A DNA stretch of 61,449 bases. It comes from Nakamurella silvestris (GTDB lineage: Bacteria > Actinomycetota > Actinomycetes > Mycobacteriales > Nakamurellaceae). The translations under genes and the position numbers were made by a program. The DNA lies in contig QXCQ01000199.1 of NCBI GenBank assembly GCA_003576535.1, positions 18,601-80,049 of the forward strand. Reading direction: 5' to 3'. A model generated the notes under the pieces. The model was given only the letters and a program-made list of their open reading frames with translations. It was not told the origin of the DNA and searched no databases. Within the stretch, counting starts at the first letter, position 1. Each line of letters begins with the position of its first letter. Below, one piece after another: positions 1 to 8,557 of this stretch.

Positions 1-1
1 C

Positions 2-55
2 GCGACAACGGGTCCGCGGAAACGGGTCCGCGACAACGTGGTCAGGCAACGGGTC
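2..55. repeat. Degenerate 14-bp tandem repeat at window edge
   Basis: Three full units of about 14 bp (2-15, 16-29, 30-43) and a shortened fourth (44-55) share the core AACGGGTC. The array runs off the left edge, so its true size is unknown. It lies just beyond the stop codon of the minus-strand glycosyltransferase and could be 3' untranslated sequence of that operon. Confidence 0.55.
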
Positions 56-1040
56 AGCGAAGCCGGCCGATGAACCGCCGCAGGGCCGAGGGCCGGGCGC
101 TGCCGGTGCCGGCCCCGGCGGAGGCGGCCGGGATCTCGGGCACCTCGATCACGGAGTCGAGGACACCGGGAACGACGGTCTGCCCGCGCAGGTGTTCCAA
201 CCGGCCCAGCAGCCGCCGCTCGGGCAACAGGGTCCCCGCCGTCATCCCCGCTGCGGCCGAAGCCGGGGTCAGCTGACGTGATTCCCAGGCCGCGCGCAGT
301 TCCCCCCGCTGCAACCGGTCGAAGTCCGAGCGCCAGTGCCAGGAGATCTCGGCGGGCAGGCCGGTGTTGGACTCGACCGCGGACCCACCGTTGGCGATCT
401 TGCGCTCGAACTGCTCGAAGGACCGGTCGGGCGCATGCAGGATCACGAACGGCCGGCTGTCCACCGGCGGCCCGAGCAACGGTCCGCTGCTGGAGTGGTT
501 GCCGAAGGCCACATCCACCTCGGGGTCGCCGCGGTGGACCGATTTGGGCCCGATGGGGGTGCCGCGTTCGCTCAGGGCCTGGGTGTCCCGCAGCCGGAGA
601 CGGTAGGGCCAGCTGCCCGCAGCGCCGGGGCCGGCGACCAGGTTGTGCCGTTTGGCGGTGACGCTGCCGAACTCGGCCGGCACCGCGGCGAGGGTGTCGG
701 CGAAGGTGATCTGCGGTCCCGGCAGCGGTTCCCCGTCAGGGCCGAGCGGCCAGAGGAACTCGTCGGCATCGGAGTTGATCACCCAGTCCGCCTGGTGATC
801 GGTGGCGGCCAGCCGGGCCATCCGCGTCACCCAGCGGTCCTGCTGGTAATCCGTGGCCGGCTCGTGGATCAGGGTCAACACCCCGCGGTCGGCGTACTGC
901 TGCAGCAGCTCGGCGGTCCCGTCCCGGGAGGTGTTGTCGGTGGCGATGACGTGGGAGACCCCGGCGGCGAGGTGGTGTTCCAGGGTGGCGGCGACGACGT
1001 CGAGCTCGTCGCGGACCAGCAGGGTCATCACGATCTTCAT
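54..1040 (-). CDS. Glycosyltransferase family 2 protein
   Basis: A 328-residue protein that probably transfers a sugar from a nucleotide donor to a surface glycan. The N-terminus MTLLVRDELDVV, then ATDNTSRDGT and the metal-binding-like INSDADEF around residues 80-90, match the GT-A fold subgroup typified by Pfam Glyco_tranf_2_4. There is no signal peptide or membrane segment, so it should act in the cytoplasm. The frame stays open far upstream, but homology begins at the ATG at 1040. That ATG overlaps the stop of the upstream pyruvyl transferase by 4 bp (ATGA), so the two are translationally coupled. Acceptor and donor cannot be deduced. Confidence 0.85.
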   Translation of the reverse strand: MKIVMTLLVRDELDVVAATLEHHLAAGVSHVIATDNTSRDGTAELLQQYADRGVLTLIHEPATDYQQDRWVTRMARLAATDHQADWVINSDADEFLWPLGPDGEPLPGPQITFADTLAAVPAEFGSVTAKRHNLVAGPGAAGSWPYRLRLRDTQALSERGTPIGPKSVHRGDPEVDVAFGNHSSSGPLLGPPVDSRPFVILHAPDRSFEQFERKIANGGSAVESNTGLPAEISWHWRSDFDRLQRGELRAAWESRQLTPASAAAGMTAGTLLPERRLLGRLEHLRGQTVVPGVLDSVIEVPEIPAASAGAGTGSARPSALRRFIGRLR

Positions 1041-2080
1041 CGGGAACCACCCAACCGGGCCAACGCCAGGGCCCCGGCCTCCTCGCCGGTGTCGGCCCAC
1101 TGGGCCAGCTCGGCGGTATGGGTCCAGGCCTCGTAGGTGCCTCTGACCTTGTGATATCCGTTGTCCATCACCACGTGCGGGACCCCGGCGAGCAGGGCCA
1201 TGATGTGCCCGTGAAGTTTGTCGGTCACCAGGAACCGGCCGCGGCCGAGCAGGTCCACCCCGCGCAGGGTGTACCCCCGGCCGAGCGGCAGCAGGGTCGC
1301 ACCGAGCGGACGCCAGGCACGTCTGGCCCAGGTCGGGTTCGACTGGGCGCGCGCCCGCAGCAGCAGATTCGATTTGCGGGCCAGACGGTGCGGGATCGAC
1401 CAGGCCGGCTCCTCCGGCTGAGGATTGATCCACTCCACGATCTCGCTGGTCAGGCCGGGTGGCGGCGCGCCGTGGTCGACGAATTCGGGGTCCCCCGGCA
1501 GCCGATGGATCCAGAGCAGATCGGTGGTCGCCGTCGTGCGGGGAGCGGGCAGGCTGCGCAACCCGAAGGCGCAGTCCGGGCTGAGCAGCACCCGGGCGTC
1601 GAACTTCTCCTTGGCGATCGCCTCGGTCCGCTTCTCCCGGGCGATGATGGTGACCTGACCGTGGTCGGCGACCAGTCGTTGGTTGCGTTCCAGGTTCTTC
1701 GGGTCGCGGAAATGGATCGACTGGGGCAGCTGGACCAGCCGCCGGCCCTTGAGCTCGGCGAAGAGGCGTTCCCGGGTGCCCTGCTGACCGGCGTACAGGT
1801 CGCCGAAGTTGCCGCCGCCGTTGATCAGGACGGGCCCGTCGGGCAGCGCCTTCTTGAGGGCCTCGGCCGAGTAGGTGTCCCACACCGCCTGGTACTTCAC
1901 CGTGACCCCGATCCGGGCGAGGCTGGCCCTGGCTCCGAGCCAGATGGCCGAATCCCCCGGGTTCGCATGGTTCGGGAAGTTGACCAGGGCCACCTTCCGC
2001 GCCCCGTCCACGGCGATCCGCAGGGTGTCGTCCAGATGGTCAGACAGTCCGGCGAGGAGCTCGGCGTCCGGGTTGCGCAT
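1037..2080 (-). CDS. Polysaccharide pyruvyl transferase family protein
   Basis: A 347-residue protein of the PS_pyruv_trans family, which adds ketal pyruvate to (or otherwise modifies) extracellular polysaccharide sugars using phosphoenolpyruvate. Family hallmarks are NHANPGDSAIWLG near residues 36-48, INGGGNFGD near 85-93 and the C-terminal KLHGHIMALLAGVPHV. The start is an ATG at 2080. It is the first gene of a two-gene minus-strand operon with the downstream glycosyltransferase, consistent with building a decorated cell-surface glycan. The rest of that pathway is outside the window. Confidence 0.85.
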   Translation of the reverse strand: MRNPDAELLAGLSDHLDDTLRIAVDGARKVALVNFPNHANPGDSAIWLGARASLARIGVTVKYQAVWDTYSAEALKKALPDGPVLINGGGNFGDLYAGQQGTRERLFAELKGRRLVQLPQSIHFRDPKNLERNQRLVADHGQVTIIAREKRTEAIAKEKFDARVLLSPDCAFGLRSLPAPRTTATTDLLWIHRLPGDPEFVDHGAPPPGLTSEIVEWINPQPEEPAWSIPHRLARKSNLLLRARAQSNPTWARRAWRPLGATLLPLGRGYTLRGVDLLGRGRFLVTDKLHGHIMALLAGVPHVVMDNGYHKVRGTYEAWTHTAELAQWADTGEEAGALALARLGGSR

Positions 2081-2247
2081 ACGTCAGGGGCCTTTCGGGC
2101 TGGATGACGTCGGGAGGGCGGCCCATTCCTGTGGCGGACCGCGGACGTCCACCGGAGCTTACCGAGAGGGCGGTGGACGACCGCCGCTGAGCGGGCCGGT
2201 ACCGGCGTTGCGTGCCCGCCGGAGGCGGGCGGTGCAAAGATGGAGTC

Positions 2248-2580
2248 GTGAGCAGCCCGGAATTCAGCCAAGTGTCCGTCGCCGAGGTCCCCGAAGGGGC
2301 CGTCATCCTCGATGTCCGGGAGGACGACGAATGGCAGGCCGGCCATGCGCCCGGTGCCACGCACATCCCGATGTCGGTCCTGGCCGACCGCTTGGCTGAT
2401 GTGCCGGAGGCCGAGCCGCTGTACGTCATCTGCCGCAGCGGCGGCCGGTCGGCGCGGGTCACCCAGTACCTGAACGCCAACGGCTGGGAGGCCGTGAACG
2501 TCGACGGCGGTATGTCGACCTGGGCCGCGCTGGGCAAGCCCCTCGAGGCCGCCGGGGACTCCACCCCCGAAGTCATCTGA
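2248..2580 (+). CDS. Rhodanese-like domain protein
   Basis: A single-domain rhodanese of 110 residues. It has ILDVREDDEWQAGHAPGATHIP near the N-terminus and the active-site loop CRSGGRSARV, with the catalytic cysteine followed by RSGGRS, typical of sulfurtransferases that move a persulfide sulfur. The start is taken as GTG 2248. An A/T-rich AAAGAT box ends 6 nt upstream, suggesting a leaderless transcript. An upstream in-frame ATG at 2212 would add 12 unrelated residues across a G+C-rich hairpin. Its partner or substrate is unknown. Confidence 0.9.
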   Translation: MSSPEFSQVSVAEVPEGAVILDVREDDEWQAGHAPGATHIPMSVLADRLADVPEAEPLYVICRSGGRSARVTQYLNANGWEAVNVDGGMSTWAALGKPLEAAGDSTPEVI

Positions 2581-2636
2581 TCCGACGATCGGGCGAGACG
2601 GCGGTGGACACGGGATTCGGTGAACGCGGGGGAGCG

Positions 2637-3725
2637 GTGGTGAACGGCATCCACTGTCCGCGGTGCGGCCGGTACCAGCGCCCCGGTGCGGTGAACTGCG
2701 CGGAATGCGGCTACCCGCTCTTCCGGCCGCGGTGGATCGCCTTCCCGCCTCAGCCCTACCGCCGGACCGGCGCGCCGCCGGTGGCCCCCTACCGGGGAGC
2801 GCCGAGCTACCACGGACGCCCCCCGGAGTGGGGTTTCCCGCCCGTCATCTGGCATCGGGAGCCGCCCGCCGAACGGCCGTCGGTCCGGGTACCTGCCGCA
2901 GGCCTGTTGCTGGCGACCGCCCTCGCGGCGGTGGCCTTCCTGGCCTGTCTCGTCGCCGCCGGGGCCGAACTCTTCCGCTACATCCTGATCGTGCGCGGCC
3001 GGACGGAGGTGCTCCCGACCGATGCGGTGAAACTGAGCGACGGGCTGGTGACGGCGTCCTCCCTGGTCGCACTGCTGGCCGCGGGAGCAGCGGTGATCGC
3101 ACTCATCCCGCTGCTCGGTCAGCTGACCACCTTCGCCGCCCACCGGGCCGGGGCCGCCGAACCGCGGTCCTCGTCGTCGAGGCTGGCCAGGCTGCTGATC
3201 CCGGGGTTCAACCTGTACGGGGCCGGCCAGGTGCTGGCCGAGATCGACGTGCTGCTGCGGCGTCGCCGTCCGAACGACCTGAGCTTGCGTCCCGGGCGGT
3301 TGATCATGGTCTGGTGGTGGGCCTGGGTGGTCAACGGGGCCGTGGCCGTCGCCCTGCTGTGGCGGGTCCGGGGGAGCGGACTGCAGGCCGTCGCCGACAG
3401 CGTGGAACTGCATGTCGTGCTGGACGCCGCCGGAGCGGCGGTCGCCGCCCTGACGGTGGCGGTGCTGGTGCGGTTCCGCCGGTCGGTGCTGCCGTCGGCT
3501 CCGGCCTTGGCCGGTTGGCAGGTGCTGCCGCCGGTGACGGCCCGTCCGGTGGTGGCCTCGTCGCAGGTCCCGGCTGTCTCTGATGCTGCGGCCGCTCCGG
3601 ATGCTCCGGATGCGGCGGATGCTGCGACTTCCTCGGATGTTGCGGCCGACGCGGATGCCGCGGAGGCCCCGGATGTTGCGGCCGACGCGGATGCCCCGGT
3701 GCCTGTCTCCCTCGTCAAACGCTGA
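2637..3725 (+). CDS. DUF4328 membrane protein with N-terminal zinc ribbon
   Basis: A protein of about 362 residues. The N-terminus carries a zinc ribbon (CPRCGRYQRPG then CAECGYPL), then a proline/tyrosine-rich linker and four hydrophobic segments in the DUF4328 arrangement, including the conserved IPGFNLYGAGQVLAEID region. The last ~45 residues are an Asp/Ala low-complexity tail (repeats of AADADA and similar). DUF4328 function is unknown; the protein should sit in the cytoplasmic membrane. Start: GTG 2637 or 2640 follows a GGGGGA box. GTG 2604 is also in frame but has a weak site. The stop is followed after 7 nt by a nested palindrome. Confidence 0.85.
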   Translation: MVNGIHCPRCGRYQRPGAVNCAECGYPLFRPRWIAFPPQPYRRTGAPPVAPYRGAPSYHGRPPEWGFPPVIWHREPPAERPSVRVPAAGLLLATALAAVAFLACLVAAGAELFRYILIVRGRTEVLPTDAVKLSDGLVTASSLVALLAAGAAVIALIPLLGQLTTFAAHRAGAAEPRSSSSRLARLLIPGFNLYGAGQVLAEIDVLLRRRRPNDLSLRPGRLIMVWWWAWVVNGAVAVALLWRVRGSGLQAVADSVELHVVLDAAGAAVAALTVAVLVRFRRSVLPSAPALAGWQVLPPVTARPVVASSQVPAVSDAAAAPDAPDAADAATSSDVAADADAAEAPDVAADADAPVPVSLVKR

Positions 3726-3732
3726 CCCCCCT

Positions 3733-3802
3733 GTTCCCGCGCACGTTCCGGCTCCTCGCGCACGTAATTACGTGCGCGAGGACCAACAACGTGCGCGGGA
3801 AC
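3733..3802. repeat. Nested palindrome family, copy A
   Basis: The outer arms (3733-3747 and 3788-3802, 15 bp, perfect) flank an inner perfect 30-nt palindrome (3753-3782, centred on TAATTA), with 5-nt spacers. It lies 7 nt after the DUF4328 stop and 56 nt before the SEC-C gene, so it is probably a terminator or REP-like element. It shares arm sequence with copies at 13288, 15118, 15913 and 18902. Confidence 0.85.
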
Positions 3803-3858
3803 GGGTGGGGTTCTCCGTCGATTCCTGGCCGGGGACCTTTGTCGGATACCGTGACCAG

Positions 3859-4809
3859 GTGGCCACCAAGACCAGTAAGCGCGCCGTCAAGGGCGCCAAC
3901 GTTCCGTCCGAGTCCGATACCCCGAACCCGCGCCAGCCCTGCCCCTGTGGCTCCGGCCGCCGGTACAAGGCCTGCCACGGCTCGGCCGATGCGGCGAACC
4001 TGATCGTCGCCAGGCCGTTCGAAGGCCTGGCCGCGGAGACCGAGCTGATCGCCCTGCGCGAGTTCGTCCCCTCGGCCACGGTTCCGCTGACCCTGATCGA
4101 CGCGGACGAGAACACCCCGAAGATCACCCTCGGCACCGTTCTCCCGGCCGCCGCAGCCGCCCTGACCAGGGCTGACGGTTCCATCCTGCTCGGGATGCAG
4201 ACCCAGACCCACTCCGGCGACCTGTCCCGCGACCTGGCCATCGCCCTGGAGTGGGCGCTGTCCGCCCCGGCCTCCAGCGTGTTGTCGGTCGTCGGGCCCG
4301 CCTCGGTGGGCAAGCGACTGGGCGAGCTGATCGTCGACGGACCCTTCGAGGTCACCGTCTACAACGACTTCTCCTGGTGGCTGGAGAGCCCGGCCGAGCC
4401 GGGTTCGGAGGTTGCCGTCTCCCTGGAGCGTGCCAACACCGCGATCATGCCCACCTCCCGCGTCGCCGACCAGCCGGGGGCCTACTGGGTCGACGCCGGC
4501 GAGAAGGCGCACCTGCGCTGGGTCCGCCCCGAGGAGGAGCAGGACGTCATGGCCGCCCTCGCCCGGCTCAGTGCCGCGGACGAGCTGGACCTCGGAGAGG
4601 GCTCCCGCTACGTCGGGTCCTTCCGGGCCCACGGCCGGTTGGTCCCGGTCTGGGACCTCGACCACGACGCCCACCCGAGCGAGTGGGACACGCCCGTCAC
4701 CGAATTCGCCGCCCGCTTCGAGAAGGCCCTGGCCTCCGAGGAGCCGCTGACGAACGCCGAGCGGCGCGCCCGTGACGGCATCCTCGGCCGCCAGTTCACC
4801 CTGCGCTGA
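3859..4809 (+). CDS. SEC-C motif protein, DUF5926 family
   Basis: A 316-residue actinobacterial protein with an N-terminal SEC-C zinc motif, CPCGSGRRYKACHG (residues ~24-37), followed by a ~270-residue domain matching the DUF5926 family as I recall it. The function is unknown; SEC-C motifs bind zinc and often mediate protein or ribosome contacts. GTG 3859 is chosen because the basic start ATKTSKRAVKG is typical and a TACCGT -10-like box ends 6 nt before it, pointing to a leaderless mRNA. The open frame upstream runs through palindrome copy A and is not coding. Confidence 0.8.
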   Translation: MATKTSKRAVKGANVPSESDTPNPRQPCPCGSGRRYKACHGSADAANLIVARPFEGLAAETELIALREFVPSATVPLTLIDADENTPKITLGTVLPAAAAALTRADGSILLGMQTQTHSGDLSRDLAIALEWALSAPASSVLSVVGPASVGKRLGELIVDGPFEVTVYNDFSWWLESPAEPGSEVAVSLERANTAIMPTSRVADQPGAYWVDAGEKAHLRWVRPEEEQDVMAALARLSAADELDLGEGSRYVGSFRAHGRLVPVWDLDHDAHPSEWDTPVTEFAARFEKALASEEPLTNAERRARDGILGRQFTLR

Positions 4810-4822
4810 GCATTCCCCGACG

Positions 4823-5842
4823 ATGAAGGTGACGGTGGCCCCGGACAAGTTCCGGGGGACCGTCACCGCCGTTGAGGTGGCCGAGGCCGTTCTCAACGGC
4901 GTCCGAGCCCTCGGGCACGACGGTGTCGCGGTCCCCCTCGCCGACGGCGGGGAGGGCACCGTCGACGTCGTCGGCGGCCCCAACCGGTGGACCACGGTCA
5001 CCGGCCCGCTGGGGGATCCGGTCGACGCCGGTTGGTGGACCGACGGTTCCACCGCGGTGATCGAGATGGCGGCAGCCTCCGGCCTGCAACTCGCCGGCGG
5101 GCCGCGGCACAACGACCCGATGGCCGCCACCACCCGCGGCACGGGCGAGCTGATCGGCGCTGCCCTCGCCTCCGGGGTCACCCGCATCCTGGTCGGTGCC
5201 GGCGGATCGGCCACCACCGACGGTGGGCTCGGCGCGGTCGAGGCCCTCGGCCGGCGGCCGTTCGCCGGTGTCACGGTGTCCGTCTGTGCCGATGTCACCA
5301 CCAGGTTCACCGATGCGGCCCGGGTCTTCGGCCCGCAGAAGGGGGCCGGCAGCGGAATGGTGGCCGAACTGACGGCCAGACTCGAGAACCTGCGCTCCCG
5401 TTACCTGGACGACTGCGGTGTCGACGTCGACACCATCCCGGGTTCCGGTGCGGCCGGTGGGCTCGCCGGTGGCCTGGTGACCCTGGGGGCGACCGTGGTC
5501 GAGGGGTTCGCCACCTTCGCCGCACTCGCCGGACTGGATGCCGCCCTGGCCGACGCCGACCTGGTCGTGACGGGTGAGGGCCTGCTCGATGCGGCGAGTT
5601 TCCAGGGCAAGGTGGTCGGCGGGGTCGTCGGACGTGCGGCCGCCCTCGGGATCGAGACCCTGGTGATCGTCGGCCAACGTGACATCGAGGTGGCCGTTCC
5701 CCACGGCGTCACGGTGGTGGGTCTGGTGGAGCGGTTCGGCCGGGATCTGGCCTTCTCCCACACCGCGGAGTGCATCGAGCAGGTCGTCCGCGAACATCTG
5801 AGCGGGACGGGCCAGGGAAACCTCAGCGCAGGAAACCGTTGA
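4823..5842 (+). CDS. Glycerate kinase
   Basis: A 339-residue glycerate kinase of the GlxK/GarK family, which phosphorylates D-glycerate with ATP. Matching motifs are the start VTVAPDKFRGTVTA, ADGGEGTVD, the glycine-rich ILVGAGGSATTDGG and VVTGEGLLDAASFQGK. In bacteria that use glyoxylate, glycerate kinase returns carbon to glycolysis, so a link with the purine-degradation genes 20-45 kb away is conceivable but not shown. ATG 4823 is 13 nt after the SEC-C stop. The 3' end overlaps the convergent CPBP gene by 20 bp. Confidence 0.92.
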   Translation: MKVTVAPDKFRGTVTAVEVAEAVLNGVRALGHDGVAVPLADGGEGTVDVVGGPNRWTTVTGPLGDPVDAGWWTDGSTAVIEMAAASGLQLAGGPRHNDPMAATTRGTGELIGAALASGVTRILVGAGGSATTDGGLGAVEALGRRPFAGVTVSVCADVTTRFTDAARVFGPQKGAGSGMVAELTARLENLRSRYLDDCGVDVDTIPGSGAAGGLAGGLVTLGATVVEGFATFAALAGLDAALADADLVVTGEGLLDAASFQGKVVGGVVGRAAALGIETLVIVGQRDIEVAVPHGVTVVGLVERFGRDLAFSHTAECIEQVVREHLSGTGQGNLSAGNR

Positions 5843-6638
5843 ACCAGTCCCCGGCCAGCGCGTACCCGACGAAGGCCACGATGTCGATCAGCGAATGGGC
5901 CACGATCAGCGGTCCGAGGCGACGCCAGCGCAGGTAGGCGTACCCGAACACCAGACCCATCAGCACGTTCCCGGCGAACCCGCCGAAGCCCTGGTAGAGG
6001 TGGTAGGAGCCGCGCAGCAGGGCCGACGCGGCCAGGGCCACCCAGGGATTCACGTTGAGCTGACGCAGCCTGGTCAGCAGATACCCGACGACGAGCACCT
6101 CTTCCAGGAAGCCGTTCTCGATCGCCGCCAGGATCAGCACCGGGCCGGACCACCAGACGTCCTTCAGCGCGGTGGGGACGACGTCGAGGTTCAGCCCGGC
6201 GCGGTAGGCGACGACGTAGAACACCAGGCCAGGGATGCCGATGACGGCCGCCAGCCCGACCGCCTTCGCGGTGTCGGACCAGGGTTTGCGCAGGTCCAGG
6301 CCCAGATGCTGGCTGAATCTGATCCCCGCCCGCCACAGCAGGTACAGGCCGAGCAGCCCCCACGAGGTCTTGGAGACGATGTCGATCAGCTGCCGCGTCA
6401 TGTCCAGGTAGCTGGCCCGCGCCAGCGGGACAACGATCGAGACCGACTGGCCGGCCAGCGGGGTGGGCTGCAGGGCGGAGTCGATGAGGGAGACGAGAGA
6501 CCGTAGTCCCGCGGCCCCCAGGGTGATCGCGAAAACGATGAAGATCTCGATCTTGATCGACCGCGGGGTCTCCTTCGGCGGCAGGAACTCGCCGGGCCGG
6601 TCGTGGGCCGGTGAATCCGGTGGGAGGGAGAGCTTCAT
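5823..6638 (-). CDS. CPBP family intramembrane metalloprotease
   Basis: A 271-residue protein with about eight hydrophobic segments. Motif 1 of the CPBP/Abi family is present as NGFLEEVLVVGYL, motif 2 as SALLRGSYHLYQG, and the last conserved His as IVAHSLID. The usual EExxxR arginine is valine here, a variant I recall in some actinobacterial members. The family includes Rce1-like proteases and bacteriocin-immunity proteins; the target is unknown. ATG 6638 (MKLSLPP) is chosen because the extension upstream is a short-repeat region without homology. The gene is convergent and slightly overlapping with glycerate kinase. Confidence 0.85.
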   Translation of the reverse strand: MKLSLPPDSPAHDRPGEFLPPKETPRSIKIEIFIVFAITLGAAGLRSLVSLIDSALQPTPLAGQSVSIVVPLARASYLDMTRQLIDIVSKTSWGLLGLYLLWRAGIRFSQHLGLDLRKPWSDTAKAVGLAAVIGIPGLVFYVVAYRAGLNLDVVPTALKDVWWSGPVLILAAIENGFLEEVLVVGYLLTRLRQLNVNPWVALAASALLRGSYHLYQGFGGFAGNVLMGLVFGYAYLRWRRLGPLIVAHSLIDIVAFVGYALAGDWFNGFLR

Positions 6639-6655
6639 CTGTCGCGCCAGTCCTG

Positions 6656-6720
6656 GGGTCGTTCGCCGGGTCGTTCGGTCGGGGGTCGTTCGGTCGCGGG
6701 TCCGTCCGTCGTTCGCTCGG
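6656..6720. repeat. Short direct repeats GGGTCGTTCG upstream of CPBP gene
   Basis: The core GTCGTTCG recurs three times and a diverged fourth copy follows within about 65 nt, in the leader of the minus-strand CPBP gene and 140 nt upstream of pheA on the other strand. It could be regulatory or simple sequence drift. Confidence 0.45.
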
Positions 6721-6846
6721 CGTCCACGGGGAAACCGCTCGTCAGTACAGGCCGAGGGGATGAACGACGGCCGGGAAGTTCCTGTGAACGGTGACTGTAT
6801 CCAGTCGAGCGCCGGGCCACCCCCGTGGCCGGGCACCGTTCGCGGC

Positions 6847-6852
6847 TAGGGT
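6847..6852 (+). promoter_or_regulatory. Putative -10 box of leaderless pheA
   Basis: TAGGGT fits the TANNNT actinobacterial -10 pattern and ends 7 nt before the GTG start at 6860, so the transcript probably begins at or next to the start codon. The same stretch could also be read as a weak ribosome-binding site (AGGGTGG). Confidence 0.45.
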
Positions 6853-6859
6853 GGCCGAT

Positions 6860-7819
6860 GTGAACCCCGAGTCGACATCCCCCGGCCAGCGATGGGCCTA
6901 CCTGGGGCCCGAAGGCACCTTCACCGAGGAGGCCGTGATCGGCCTCCGGGACCGTTGGGCGGCCCCGGGTGTCGTCACCCTCGATCCGGCGGTCGGGGTG
7001 GCCGTCGCGCTGAAGGATCTGCGGGCCGGGGCGGTCGACGCCGCCTGTGTGCCGCTGGAGAACTCGGTCGAGGGTTCGGTGCCGCTGACCCTGGACGAGC
7101 TGACCCACGGTGAGCCGCTGGTGATCGCCGCCGAGGTGTACGTGCCGATCACCTTCGATCTTCTGGTGCGGCCCGGGACCGGGTTGTCCGACATCCGCAC
7201 CGTCGGCTCCCACCCGCACGGCCACGCCCAGATCCGCGGGTGGCTCGAGGGAAACCTGCCGGATGCCGAACCGATCGTCAGCGCCTCGAACGGGGCGGCG
7301 GCAGCGGCGGTGGCGGCGGGGGAACTGGACGCGGCAGCGGCGGGCAGCCGGGCCGGGGTGCACTACGGGTTGGTGCCCGCGGCCTCCGACATCGGTGACG
7401 TGAGCGGTGCCGTCACCCGGTTCGTCCTGCTGCGCCGGCCCGGGTCCCTGGCCGCGCCGACCGGCAACGACCGGACCTCCCTGGTGATCTTCGTCGACAA
7501 CCGGCCCGGCACCCTGCTGGCGGTGCTGTCGGAGTTGGCCGACCGGGGGATCAACCTCACCCGGCTGGAATCGCGCCCGACCCGCAACCAGGTGGGGGAG
7601 TACTTCTTCCTGATCGACGCCGACGGTCACATCGCCGAACCGGCCATGGCCGAGGCGGTGGCCGGGGTGCACCGGCGGGCGGCCGGGGTGCGTTTCCTCG
7701 GGTCCTACCCGCGGGCGATCGGCCGGACCGCCCCCGCCCCGGAGTACGCGACCCCCCAGGCCTACGCCGAGGCCGAGGCGTTTGTGGCCGAACTGCGCGG
7801 TCAAGGGGTGCACCGATGA
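6860..7819 (+). CDS. pheA: Prephenate dehydratase
   Basis: A 319-residue enzyme that converts prephenate to phenylpyruvate in phenylalanine synthesis. The N-terminal catalytic domain has YLGPEGTFTEEA, PLENSVEGSVP and the TRFVLL segment. The C-terminal ACT regulatory domain has DNRPGTLLAVLSELADRG and the ESRPTRNQVGEYFFLID motif that binds phenylalanine. GTG 6860 is chosen because homology starts soon after and the -10/RBS context fits. The phosphatase gene that follows overlaps by 4 bp, matching the pheA-Rv3837c order in mycobacteria. Confidence 0.95.
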   Translation: MNPESTSPGQRWAYLGPEGTFTEEAVIGLRDRWAAPGVVTLDPAVGVAVALKDLRAGAVDAACVPLENSVEGSVPLTLDELTHGEPLVIAAEVYVPITFDLLVRPGTGLSDIRTVGSHPHGHAQIRGWLEGNLPDAEPIVSASNGAAAAAVAAGELDAAAAGSRAGVHYGLVPAASDIGDVSGAVTRFVLLRRPGSLAAPTGNDRTSLVIFVDNRPGTLLAVLSELADRGINLTRLESRPTRNQVGEYFFLIDADGHIAEPAMAEAVAGVHRRAAGVRFLGSYPRAIGRTAPAPEYATPQAYAEAEAFVAELRGQGVHR

Positions 7820-8415
7820 GGCTGATCCTCGTCCGGCACGGTCAGACCCCGTCGAACGTCATCGGTTCCTTGGACACCGTCGTGCCCGGACCGGGACTGA
7901 CCGACCTCGGTCTCGCCCAGGCCGCCGCGGTGCCGGCGCGGCTCGGGGCAGAGCCGATCGAGGCCATCTTCGCCTCCACCCACGTGCGTACCCAATACAC
8001 GGCGGAGCCGCTGGCCGCCGCCCGCGGACTGGACGTCCAGGTGCGGGCGGGCCTGCGGGAACTCGCCGCCGGTGATCTCGAGGGCCGCACCGATCCCGAT
8101 GCCGTCGGACAGTTCTTCGAGGTGATGACGTCGTGGATCCAGGGTGATCTGGATGCGCCGATGCCGGGTGGTGAATCGGGCCGGGAGGTCATCGACCGGT
8201 TCGACGAGGTCGCCCACGAGATCGCCGACAGCGGGGTGGGCACGGCGGTGGCCTTCAGTCACGGTGGGGCGATCCGGCTCTGGGCCGCCGCGCGGGCCCG
8301 CAACCTCGGGTCCGCCTTCCCGTTGGCCGGGCATCTGGGCAACACCGGGGTCGTCATCCTCAGCGGTGACGCCTCCGGGTGGGACTGCGAGTTCTGGGAT
8401 CCCGCCCCGGGCTGA
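7816..8415 (+). CDS. Histidine phosphatase family protein (phosphoglycerate mutase-like)
   Basis: A 199-residue branch-1 histidine phosphatase. The catalytic LVRHGQTPSN lies at residues 5-14, the second basic site is FSHGGAIRLW, and the acid is in LRELAAGDLEG. It overlaps the pheA stop by ATGA and is surely co-transcribed. Many such proteins are phosphatases of broad or unknown specificity rather than true phosphoglycerate mutases, so the substrate is open. A 27-bp perfect hairpin follows 12 nt after its stop. Confidence 0.9.
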   Translation: MRLILVRHGQTPSNVIGSLDTVVPGPGLTDLGLAQAAAVPARLGAEPIEAIFASTHVRTQYTAEPLAAARGLDVQVRAGLRELAAGDLEGRTDPDAVGQFFEVMTSWIQGDLDAPMPGGESGREVIDRFDEVAHEIADSGVGTAVAFSHGGAIRLWAAARARNLGSAFPLAGHLGNTGVVILSGDASGWDCEFWDPAPG

Positions 8416-8427
8416 TATTTCCTGGTG

Positions 8428-8491
8428 ACCGCGCTCCATCCCGACAATCGCGCTGCATGTATCGAGCGCGATTGTCGGGATGGAGCGCGGT
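8428..8491. terminator. Perfect 27-bp stem hairpin between phosphatase and ilvD
   Basis: The arms 8428-8454 and 8465-8491 are exact reverse complements around a 10-nt loop (GCATGTATCG). It sits 12 nt after the phosphatase stop and 54 nt before ilvD's putative -10. No U-tract follows, as is usual for actinobacterial intrinsic terminators. It differs in sequence from the nested palindrome family, so it may be a separate repeat type. Confidence 0.75.
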
Positions 8492-8545
8492 TGGGGGTGT
8501 GTGAGGGGGTGGGGGCTGCCCGGTGCGACCCGGACCGGTGCGAAC

Positions 8546-8551
8546 TAGACT
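8546..8551 (+). promoter_or_regulatory. Putative -10 box of leaderless ilvD
   Basis: TAGACT matches TANNNT and ends 6 nt before the GTG start of ilvD, with no ribosome-binding site in between. This predicts a leaderless transcript. Confidence 0.5.
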
Positions 8552-8557
8552 CCACAC

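Noticed and set aside
1041-1883. N-terminal extension of the glycosyltransferase frame
   Set aside because: The frame is open upstream of 1040 but overlaps the pyruvyl transferase gene and its translation is Arg/Pro-rich noise. Homology and the ATGA overlap place the start at 1040.
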